A stretch of 17,182 bases of DNA. It comes from an uncultured Ignavibacteriota bacterium (lineage in GTDB: Bacteria > Bacteroidota > Ignavibacteria > Tepidaquicellales > Tepidaquicellaceae). The position numbers were made by a program, and so were the translations under genes. Location of the stretch: NCBI GenBank assembly GCA_937959065.1, contig CALGOI010000312.1:1-17182 (forward strand), read 5' to 3'. The notes under the pieces are model-generated. The model saw only the letters and a list, made by a program, of their open reading frames with translations, was not told the DNA's origin and ran no database searches. This document shows, piece by piece, positions 1 to 6,227 of the stretch (position 1 is its first letter; each line of letters opens with the position of its first letter).

Positions 1-436
1 ATTCTATAAGATTTATAAATAATTTATCATACTTATAAATGATATTATTATTTACAACGTCTGCAAAAAAACTATTATCCATTCCATACTCTATACCCAA
101 TTCCTTTTTAACATTTCCGGAACCTAATCTTTTACCGTCCCACTTCTCATGGAAGGGGTCTTTTTTTTGAACAAACAATAATTCTTTTACTAAAGACTCT
201 TTTCCGGAATTAGTATCCTTAACTTTGACACCTGCAGGGGCTAGAATCAAAATCGAATTAGGTTCATCAAAACCTGTTAAATAATAAAAATTCCTGTTCT
301 GTTTAAATTTATAAGATACATCGTGGGACTTATTTCGCAATGAATTAGAAAGAATTATGGCAATGGACTCCTTTCCGATTTTTCTCATCAACAGATCACG
401 CCTGGATTTATGAAATTTAATTTGTTCTTTATTCAT
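1..436 (-). CDS. pepP: Xaa-Pro aminopeptidase (aminopeptidase P), N-terminal part, cut by window edge
   Basis: I translated this stretch by hand. It is open from an ATG at 436 to the window edge, giving 145 residues. The protein looks like the AMP_N domain of aminopeptidase P, the creatinase-fold domain that precedes the metal-dependent catalytic domain. Supporting motifs are an early SRRDLLMRK helix, NFYYLTGFDEPNSILIL at residues 49-65, and QKKDPFHEKWDGKRLG at 90-105, which fits the family's 'RDPxxExWxGxRxG' pattern. The family removes N-terminal residues that precede proline and uses two metal ions (Mn2+ in known members). The metal ligands lie in the missing C-terminal half, so activity cannot be judged here. 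The ATG follows the purF stop by four bases, so the two genes are probably translated from one message. No Shine-Dalgarno sequence precedes it. An eight-A run in the coding strand (near 166-173) is a place where sequencing errors could occur, but the frame stays sensible across it. Confidence 0.85.
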   Translation of the reverse strand, partial: MNKEQIKFHKSRRDLLMRKIGKESIAIILSNSLRNKSHDVSYKFKQNRNFYYLTGFDEPNSILILAPAGVKVKDTNSGKESLVKELLFVQKKDPFHEKWDGKRLGSGNVKKELGIEYGMDNSFFADVVNNNIIYKYDKLFINLIE

Positions 437-440
437 TTTT

Positions 441-1979
441 TTAATCGTCAAAAGTTTCTTTGTAAACAGAAAATTCTTCTATCGGAATCGGGTAATCTCC
501 AGTAAAGCATGCTGTACAATACCCTGTCTTTTCTGTATTATACGGGACAGATTCCAAAAGTTTCTCAGTGGATAAATAATCTAATCGATCCACCCCAAGT
601 TCTTCCTTCATACTTTCAATATTCCCGTGGTGCTGATTAGCAATAAGCTCATCTTTCGATGGAAAATCCATTCCATAATAGCATGGTGAAATAATAGGAG
701 GAGAAGATATTTTAAGATGTATCTCTTTTGGCTTAGCTTTTTTTATTAACTCGACTAATAATTTAGAAGTTGTTCCTCTTACAATTGAATCATCAACGAC
801 CACAAGCTTTCTGTCCTCGAGAACCCCTCGTACGATGTTAAATTTAGTTTTGACTTTCATTTCCCTCTTATCCTGTCCGGGTTGTATGAAAGTTCGCCCT
901 ACATAGTGATTCCTTATTAAACCGATCTCTATCTTTACATCTTTATTTGTTTTTAAAGACTCATCATAATACCCTAATGTTGCAGTATTAGATGAGTCCG
1001 GAACATTAATAATGGCTACCCTTTTTTCTTCATTGCTGCTGTTTTCATCTTTATGAGGAGCCGGATGTTCTACAGCGAGATTCTGTCCTATCTTTCTTCT
1101 TACTTTATCCACCTTTTCTCCGAATACCATACTATCCGGTCTTGAGAAATAAATATATTCAAATATACAGTGTTTATATTGAGGGACTCTATCAAGATAA
1201 AGAGATTTTAGCTGACCTGTTCTGATGCTATCATCATCAACAATAATAACTTCTCCCGGTTCAACATCCCTTATATATTCAGCACTTATAATATCAAATG
1301 CTGTCGATTCCGAAGCAAATACAATACTGTCATCAAGTTTACCCATGCATAACGGTCTTACACCGTGGGGATCTCTTACTGCAATTAGTTTATCGTCAGT
1401 TAAAAGACAAATCGAATAAGCGCCTTCAACCTGTGAAAAAGCATCCATTATTCTGTCTTCAAGTACGTCTTCATTACTTTTGGCTATTAAATGAAGGATT
1501 ACTTCAGAATCGGTCGTTGTCTGGAATATCGTGCCTTCATTGATCAAACGGTTCCTTATGGATTTTGTATTGGTAAGATTCCCGTTGTGTGAAAGCGCAA
1601 GATTTCCATATTTATAATTGACCTTAAATGGCTGAATGTTCGTTTTATTATCAGCTGCTCCCGTTGTAGAATACCTATTGTGCCCAATAGCTGCAGTACC
1701 TTTCAAAACATCCGTTAAAATTTTGTAATCCCTGAAAACCCTTGTAACAAGACCAAGTCCTTTTTTCATGTTAAAGGCATACTTATTCTTGTGTGCTAAA
1801 TATTCTGATGTTACAATACCCGCTGCCTCCTGCCCTCTATGCTGTAATGCATGAAGTCCGTAATAAGTCATTATGGCAGCTTCAGGGTGATTGAAAATCC
1901 CAAATACCCCGCAATTAGAGTGAATAGATTTAGTCTCTAATAATCTATACTCTTCCTCAAGGTTTTTAATTATTTTCAA
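441..1979 (-). CDS. purF: Amidophosphoribosyltransferase (glutamine PRPP amidotransferase), [4Fe-4S] type
   Basis: This enzyme catalyses the first committed step of de novo purine synthesis: PRPP plus glutamine gives 5-phosphoribosylamine. The N-terminal glutaminase domain carries the nucleophile in SNCGVFGIF (Cys23), plus HALQHRGQEAAG and GHNRYSTTGA. The C-terminal phosphoribosyltransferase domain has the PRPP loop VVVDDSIVRGTTS around residues 393-405. Cys271 (in KHCIFEYIYFSRPDS), Cys433 (in SPPIISPCYYGMD), Cys488 and Cys491 (in GYCTACFTG) match the four iron-sulfur ligands of the Bacillus subtilis type, so this should be the cluster-bearing class with a cleaved propeptide. The start is TTG at 1979, since no ATG or GTG lies between the upstream stop and Cys23. 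This leaves a 22-residue propeptide, longer than the 11 residues of B. subtilis. A short charged insert (HKDENSSNEEKR, 309-320) sits between the two domains' conserved blocks. The PHP gene ends seven bases upstream and pepP begins four bases downstream. Confidence 0.97.
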   Translation of the reverse strand: MKIIKNLEEEYRLLETKSIHSNCGVFGIFNHPEAAIMTYYGLHALQHRGQEAAGIVTSEYLAHKNKYAFNMKKGLGLVTRVFRDYKILTDVLKGTAAIGHNRYSTTGAADNKTNIQPFKVNYKYGNLALSHNGNLTNTKSIRNRLINEGTIFQTTTDSEVILHLIAKSNEDVLEDRIMDAFSQVEGAYSICLLTDDKLIAVRDPHGVRPLCMGKLDDSIVFASESTAFDIISAEYIRDVEPGEVIIVDDDSIRTGQLKSLYLDRVPQYKHCIFEYIYFSRPDSMVFGEKVDKVRRKIGQNLAVEHPAPHKDENSSNEEKRVAIINVPDSSNTATLGYYDESLKTNKDVKIEIGLIRNHYVGRTFIQPGQDKREMKVKTKFNIVRGVLEDRKLVVVDDSIVRGTTSKLLVELIKKAKPKEIHLKISSPPIISPCYYGMDFPSKDELIANQHHGNIESMKEELGVDRLDYLSTEKLLESVPYNTEKTGYCTACFTGDYPIPIEEFSVYKETFDD

Positions 1980-1986
1980 TTTTATA

Positions 1987-3078
1987 TTATTTTGTTTTTA
2001 CTCTAATATGATTTGAAAAAATCCAAGCCTTACGGTTTATCCACGCTTCTACTCTGTAATTTCCAGGTTCATTTATGTCTCGAATCGAATTAAAATCTGA
2101 AAGCTCATCTATCAATTTACCATCTTTTAAAAACTTTATCCTGGCTTTTTGAGGTAAATACGTCTTAAATGTTATTTTTTTCCCGGAATCCCGATCGATT
2201 ATTATCTCATCACCCATATTATAGATAATACCATCATACTCAGCTATAAATCTGAATCCCTTAGCATTCCCGTGATAATAATTAGCAATGAAGCTCCTAC
2301 CCTCTTTTATTGCATTCAAAACAAGCTGTTTCCCTTCTGAATAGTTATCCTGGTCATCCTTTTTTAGTTCTTTGTCTATTAGCACATGCATTCTAATAGA
2401 TTTAAACAAAATTTTATAAGGGAAAATTTCAAATTCGAAGCCCATTACATTCTGTTTATGTGCGTGCGCATCTATACTGCCAATTGCAACTACTTTTCGT
2501 TCTTTATTTTTCTCGTCCCACAGCTTGACCGCTTCTTCATTTGGGGCAATAATGGATTTTAAAGGATGCAAAAATCTGTTAAACTTATTATCATCAGTCA
2601 GTCCTTCTGTCCATTCACTCATGTGATTCCAGATTTCTATCCCATGATAATCGTCACATTCCCAGTCAGTCCATGGATATGGAGGAAAATTTTCAAGGTT
2701 TTTTCTTTTTTCGAATGGATGAGCAATAAAGCCAAAACCTCCGGCTTCTTTAATGTCCCGTACATAATCTTTGGCTGATTTAATATTTCCGAGGTCACCA
2801 TCAGATAAAAGTTCGTACGATCCAATAAGTTTATCCATTCCAAGAGTAACATAATGGTTCTTATTCTTCTTGTCGTTAACTTCATAACCTACTATTAACA
2901 TTGTTCCGTTATGATACTTTTCATAACCTTCATCCTTTGCTTTCATTGTGTTATGATCAGTGAGGATTATAAAATCGAGATTGACCTCATTCGCTGCTTT
3001 AATGATTTCTTCTACAGTTCCCGAACCGTCAGAATATCTCGAATGCATATGTACTGAACCTGAATATTCGTAAATCAT
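1987..3078 (-). CDS. PHP-domain metal-dependent hydrolase, CehA/McbA-like
   Basis: The N-terminal 210 residues or so form a PHP (polymerase and histidinol phosphatase) domain. Metal-binding motifs appear in the expected order: HMHSRYSDG (His10, His12, Asp17), LTDHNT (Asp41, His42), VGYEV (Glu66), NHYVTLG (His75), FIAHPF (His120) and SIDAHAH (Asp203, His205). The family uses a cluster of two or three metals to hydrolyse phosphoesters or related bonds. From about residue 270 the protein continues as a beta-rich domain (GFRFIAEYDGIIYNMGDE, then NYRVEAWI), as in the stand-alone CehA/McbA-like group. There is no signal peptide, so it is likely cytoplasmic. The substrate cannot be told from the sequence. 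The placement immediately upstream of purF (seven bases) allows a nucleotide or ribose-phosphate substrate, but that is only a guess. The start is an ATG without a Shine-Dalgarno sequence. Confidence 0.88.
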   Translation of the reverse strand: MIYEYSGSVHMHSRYSDGSGTVEEIIKAANEVNLDFIILTDHNTMKAKDEGYEKYHNGTMLIVGYEVNDKKNKNHYVTLGMDKLIGSYELLSDGDLGNIKSAKDYVRDIKEAGGFGFIAHPFEKRKNLENFPPYPWTDWECDDYHGIEIWNHMSEWTEGLTDDNKFNRFLHPLKSIIAPNEEAVKLWDEKNKERKVVAIGSIDAHAHKQNVMGFEFEIFPYKILFKSIRMHVLIDKELKKDDQDNYSEGKQLVLNAIKEGRSFIANYYHGNAKGFRFIAEYDGIIYNMGDEIIIDRDSGKKITFKTYLPQKARIKFLKDGKLIDELSDFNSIRDINEPGNYRVEAWINRKAWIFSNHIRVKTK

Positions 3079-3100
3079 TTAAAACTTTTTAAGAATTTAA

Positions 3101-3544
3101 TTAATGATGTCCCCAGAAAATATTTACTATCCAAACTACTAAAATGAGAAGGAACACACTTCCCCAGAATAGTTTATGATTAAGTATCTTTATTTTATAA
3201 TTTAATAAACTTGCTAATAAAATCACCGCTAAAACTAACGCAATTAAAGGAAAAACAATAACTGAAAGAGGATTATAATACATCCCTGAGGAAATATTAA
3301 ATTCTCTGAATTCGTTGTAACTCCTGGTCATTCCGCATAACGGGCATGGAATCCCTGCTATGTTCAACATAATACAGGTGCTCTCCTGTCTTTCAAAAAG
3401 ATGATTCCCTTCAAATAAATTTTGAACTATTTCAAGTGGAGTAATAGTGAATACCGTGAATCCAAACAAAATTATCCCTAATATAATTAACCGGATTTTC
3501 CACGCTTCTTTCGAACTTACTTTTTCAAATGTTAGAACATTCAC
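3101..3544 (-). CDS. DUF2752 family small membrane protein
   Basis: This 147-residue integral membrane protein has the DUF2752 hallmark, CPLCGMTRS, at residues 67-75. Family members usually show a C-x2-C-G-x-T-R motif of this type. Another cysteine lies at 57 (STCIMLNIAG). Hydrophobic segments lie near residues 18-36, 89-112 and 122-143, with the cysteine motif between the first and second. The start is GTG at 3544 and overlaps the stop of the upstream gene by four bases (GTGA), which suggests translational coupling. The paired cysteines could bind a metal or form a disulfide, but the function of the family is unknown. It is the third gene of a trio of membrane proteins and ends 22 bases before the PHP gene. 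Confidence 0.82.
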   Translation of the reverse strand: MNVLTFEKVSSKEAWKIRLIILGIILFGFTVFTITPLEIVQNLFEGNHLFERQESTCIMLNIAGIPCPLCGMTRSYNEFREFNISSGMYYNPLSVIVFPLIALVLAVILLASLLNYKIKILNHKLFWGSVFLLILVVWIVNIFWGHH

Positions 3545-4053
3545 AATGTTTGTGTCGGTTGTCTTCTCTTAAATAGGCTTACAGCAAGTAATCCGCCAAT
3601 TGCTCCAAACAACGGGTAAATTATCATATAAATGAATAATGAAACAATTGTAAGAGTTGGAGAAAATCCGTACTGATTAATTTCGTCGTTGAAGTAATCC
3701 ATCCCCTTATAAAACTCCGGGGATAATTGAACACCTAATTTCTCCAGCTCGGTCGTCATTTCAATAAATAAATTGGTTTCCGAATATAGCTGGTATAAGA
3801 GTAAAACCCCGGTATATATTACAGCAGTAACAATACCACTTAAAATTCCTATCATTACTCCATCTTTATACTCAATAAAACCATTTACTTTTTTCAGATC
3901 ATTGTTGTAAAAATAAGCACCGGCAAATCCCCCAATTATCACTCCGGCACAGCAAAATAAATTAATTAGGCTAAGAATCGGAGTGATTGAAAGCAGAGTC
4001 ATAACCAAGGCAGAGATAAAAACCGCTTTTAATTTATTGGGACTATTGTTCAT
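3541..4053 (-). CDS. Unassigned integral membrane protein
   Basis: I cannot place this 170-residue protein in a family with confidence. It has hydrophobic segments near residues 10-28, 31-50, 66-90 and 132-161. A soluble, charged loop lies between the last two (about 91-130, including EMTTELEKLGVQLSPEFYKG). The second segment begins with a cysteine pair followed by glycines (LFCCAGVIIGGFAGAYFY, Cys34-Cys35). This recalls small membrane proteins with a 'CC-x-G' motif and a glycine-rich helix, but that is resemblance only. The end is basic (FKRRQ). Its ATG overlaps the end of the DUF2085 gene by 11 bases, and its TGA overlaps the GTG of the DUF2752 gene. It is therefore firmly inside the same operon and is probably made together with both, perhaps as one complex. 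Confidence 0.75.
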   Translation of the reverse strand: MNNSPNKLKAVFISALVMTLLSITPILSLINLFCCAGVIIGGFAGAYFYNNDLKKVNGFIEYKDGVMIGILSGIVTAVIYTGVLLLYQLYSETNLFIEMTTELEKLGVQLSPEFYKGMDYFNDEINQYGFSPTLTIVSLFIYMIIYPLFGAIGGLLAVSLFKRRQPTQTL

Positions 4054-4597
4054 TCTTAACTATGTCGTTTGAGTCTTTGACAAGGTTTTTCGAATCGTTT
4101 TTCAGAAATGAAGCAACCTCAAAAGTAAAATTTATAAATCCTGGTATTATATAAAATGCCAGTACAAATCCAAGAACTCCTCCCGATATTGAACGAGTAA
4201 GATAAGTATTTTTCAATACATCCATTAAGTCTAAACTCACATCAGCAACCATTACTATACATGCTGCAACCAGGAACCAAATACTCGGTAGCTTCACATT
4301 TGTAATCTTTCTGGTAAAAGGATAAACCAGAGTACCCAGAAGAAATGAAAAATAAATTGTTGTACATCTTGAGCAAACAGCAAACTTTTCCCCAAATAAA
4401 ATAAATGATCTAAGTTCTTCTTGATGACATGTTGGAGAATAGAATATATACATGAAATAACCGATTTCAGACAGTATACCCCCAGTTGATACCAAAAGAG
4501 GTGTAAGTAATATAAAAAAACACCATATACTTACTAAAAGAAGCGTAACTATATATACTTTTTTGGCAAAGTCAATTCGAAGATGGGAATTGCTCAT
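4043..4597 (-). CDS. DUF2085 family membrane protein
   Basis: The DUF2085 pattern is clear: SPTCHQEELRSF (Cys57, His58, Gln59, numbered from the ATG at 4597), then FAVCSRCTTIYFSF (Cys75 and Cys78). Family members share this CHQ...RSF...VCxRC arrangement near the first loop. Hydrophobic segments lie at about 14-36, 79-93, 105-122 and 133-155, and a polar tail ends in KNEQ with a TAG stop. I chose the ATG at 4597 (MSNSHLRIDFAKK) as the start. A TTG at 4657 in the same frame would add 20 residues of low-complexity Asn/Leu/His sequence. TTG starts do occur in this window, so the longer form remains possible. This is the first gene of the minus-strand operon, transcribed away from hpf. The histidine and cysteines could bind a metal, but no function is established for the family. 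Confidence 0.82.
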   Translation of the reverse strand: MSNSHLRIDFAKKVYIVTLLLVSIWCFFILLTPLLVSTGGILSEIGYFMYIFYSPTCHQEELRSFILFGEKFAVCSRCTTIYFSFLLGTLVYPFTRKITNVKLPSIWFLVAACIVMVADVSLDLMDVLKNTYLTRSISGGVLGFVLAFYIIPGFINFTFEVASFLKNDSKNLVKDSNDIVKNEQ

Positions 4598-4719
4598 AAG
4601 CGGCTGATTATGAGTTAAATTAACTAAATTTAAAGAATTATGAAGTGTATTAATCAATATTCATATGATGATGTTAAGTATTTGTAAAAATAATGTAATC
4701 AACTTTATTAATAATTGAA

Positions 4720-4750
4720 TTTGTTTGTTGATTTTATATTCATAGTTTTG
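4720..4750 (+). promoter_or_regulatory. Candidate promoter for hpf-hprK and the ABC transporter genes
   Basis: TTTG at 4720-4723, a 19-base spacer and TAGTTTTG at 4743-4750 match the Bacteroidota-type promoter (TTTG around -33, TAnnTTTG around -7). Transcription would begin near 4757, leaving a leader of about 50 bases before the hpf ATG. It lies in the roughly 210-base divergent region between the DUF2085 gene and hpf, the only intergenic space upstream of hpf. Short motifs in AT-rich DNA can match by chance, so this is a candidate only. Confidence 0.45.
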
Positions 4751-4763
4751 CATATTCGCAAAA
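4746..4763. repeat. Perfect inverted repeat in the divergent regulatory region
   Basis: TTTTGC, six bases, then GCAAAA form a perfect 6-6-6 inverted repeat. It overlaps the end of the candidate -7 element of the plus-strand promoter and would also overlap a TATTTTTG element on the minus strand (4766-4759). It could be an operator controlling both directions, or simply the by-product of two opposed -7 elements. The rest of the intergenic region (about 4598-4719 and 4764-4807) shows only AT-rich sequence with no other feature I can support. Confidence 0.3.
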
Positions 4764-4807
4764 ATAACAGGTTTATAAGTTAAATTATTAAAAAAATCCC
4801 GTTCTAA

Positions 4808-5137
4808 ATGAAAATCAACATCACCTCTCGCCATTTCAAAGCTCATGATTCTTTACAAGACCATATCACTGATAGATTAAACGAATTGGAAAAGTATAAT
4901 GAGCAAATCCTTTTTGCAGACGTTATTTTATCATTTGATAAACCACCTCATGAACTGAAACACTGCGAAATAATCCTAAAACTGAGAGATAAATTACTCA
5001 CTTCCAAAGAAAGTTCTGATGATTTTACAAAGTCAGTTGATTTAGCTATGGAAAAAGTTGAAGTACAAATTCAGAAGTATAAAGATATAAATAAGACCCA
5101 AAAGCATTCTAATAAAGAAGTTTATAAATCAATTTAA
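4808..5137 (+). CDS. hpf: Ribosome hibernation promoting factor, short form (sigma-54 modulation / S30AE family)
   Basis: This 109-residue protein matches the S30AE fold. It opens with MKINITSRHFKAHDSLQDHI, continues with RLNELEKYNEQILFADVIL, and has a beta-strand region (CEIILKLRDKLLTSKES) followed by the C-terminal helix DFTKSVDLAMEKVEVQIQKY. These proteins bind the decoding region of the small ribosomal subunit in slow growth. Short forms help make 100S dimers or block translation, and the long form carries an extra dimerisation domain that is absent here. The start is an ATG with no Shine-Dalgarno sequence. The hprK reading frame begins 14 bases after its stop. In proteobacteria hpf lies in the rpoN-hpf-ptsN region near PTS regulatory genes, so the pairing with hprK fits a familiar pattern. 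Confidence 0.93.
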   Translation: MKINITSRHFKAHDSLQDHITDRLNELEKYNEQILFADVILSFDKPPHELKHCEIILKLRDKLLTSKESSDDFTKSVDLAMEKVEVQIQKYKDINKTQKHSNKEVYKSI

Positions 5138-5151
5138 AAAACAATAGTTAA

Positions 5152-6195
5152 TTGAGCGAAAGATTTAACGATCTTAAAGAGATTAAAAAAGATTTGATCT
5201 CTGTTGATTTTTTTTATAATGAATGCAAAGACCGGTTTAATATTAAAAAGATCTCTGCTAATGACATTAACCCAAAAAAGTCAATTGTAGAGAAAGATAT
5301 TCATAGACCGGGACTTGCCTTGTCGGGATACTTTGGTGTTTTTACTTATAAAAAAGTTCAGATATTTGGTAATACCGAGATTGAATTTATAAACGATCTT
5401 TCACCGGGGAAAAGAGAGCAATCTCTCGATAAATATTTTTCATATGATATTCCCTGCATAGTTATCACAAACAACAACAAAGCCCCTTCTGAATTACTTG
5501 CAAAAGCAGAATCTAATAATATTCCAGTTTTTTCAACACCACATCCAACTACAAAAATTGCATATTTTATAAGTGATTTCCTTGATGATCAGTTTTCACC
5601 TCAAGCTGTAGTGCACGGGTCATTTGTTGATGTTTATGGAGTCGGACTTTTATTTGTAGGGAAATCGGGAATTGGAAAGAGTGAAATTGCATTAGATTTA
5701 ATAGAAAGAGGGCACAGGCTTGTCGCTGATGACGTTGTTATTATTTCGAAAAAGCAGGAGAATATACTTATTGGATCGGGTACTTCACTGGTAAAGCATT
5801 TCATGGAGGTCAGAGGCTTGGGTATTATAGATGTAAAATCAATTTTTGGTATCCGTTCTATAAGATTTCAGAAAAGAGTAGAAGTCATTGTGGAACTTAA
5901 TCTTTGGGACCCAAGCAAAGAATACGAACGAACCGGATTAACATCTTCTCAATCAAGTATCCTGGGTATCGATACTGAACTTATTAAATTACCCATTTTT
6001 CCCGGCAAGAATATTACTGTTATCTCTGAAGTAATTGCATTAAATTACCTGTGTAAACACTATGGTTATGACCCAGCTAAAGAACTACAAAGAAGATTGT
6101 CGGATAAAATTAAGACAAATACAAGTAAAGAAAATAATAATTTAAATAAAATACTCGAGAGAAATATCGAATATTTTGAACATGATTTTGAATAA
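5152..6195 (+). CDS. hprK: HPr kinase/phosphorylase
   Basis: HprK phosphorylates and dephosphorylates a serine of HPr, linking carbon supply to regulation. The N-terminal domain has IHRPGLALSGYF at residues 50-61. The catalytic core contains VVHGSFVDVYGVGLLF (His155), the Walker A loop GKSGIGKS at 170-177, RGHRLVADDVV with Asp193/Asp194, the family signature MEVRGLGIIDV at 218-228, and PGKNITVISEVIALN at 284-298. The start must be TTG at 5152, since the conserved N-terminus begins close by and no ATG precedes it in frame. The protein is longer than the usual 310-330 residues, with a polar Lys/Asn-rich tail from about 318. No gene for HPr or other PTS proteins is in the window, so the partner must be encoded elsewhere if it exists. 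The binding-protein gene starts 32 bases downstream. Confidence 0.95.
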   Translation: MSERFNDLKEIKKDLISVDFFYNECKDRFNIKKISANDINPKKSIVEKDIHRPGLALSGYFGVFTYKKVQIFGNTEIEFINDLSPGKREQSLDKYFSYDIPCIVITNNNKAPSELLAKAESNNIPVFSTPHPTTKIAYFISDFLDDQFSPQAVVHGSFVDVYGVGLLFVGKSGIGKSEIALDLIERGHRLVADDVVIISKKQENILIGSGTSLVKHFMEVRGLGIIDVKSIFGIRSIRFQKRVEVIVELNLWDPSKEYERTGLTSSQSSILGIDTELIKLPIFPGKNITVISEVIALNYLCKHYGYDPAKELQRRLSDKIKTNTSKENNNLNKILERNIEYFEHDFE

Positions 6196-6227
6196 ATTTA
6201 ATATCTAAATAAAAAAGGAATTTTGTC

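Noticed and set aside
150..173. GGGG then a long T run in the plus strand, looking like a terminator for something
   Set aside because: It lies within the coding sequence of the aminopeptidase, has no proper hairpin in front of it, and is explained by a Lys-rich stretch.
1225..1543. Two plus-strand open frames opposite purF
   Set aside because: They are antisense shadows of a strongly conserved gene, with no family resemblance or translation signals.
4598..4657. N-terminal extension of the DUF2085 protein from a TTG
   Set aside because: Twenty low-complexity residues that do not look like the family. The ATG at 4597 gives a more natural N-terminus, though the extension cannot be excluded.
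4661..4846. Minus-strand open frame of 61 codons over the hpf start and intergenic region
   Set aside because: Its protein is AT-driven (Ile, Leu, Asn, Phe), resembles no family, overlaps the hpf start and the candidate promoter, and has no ribosome binding site.
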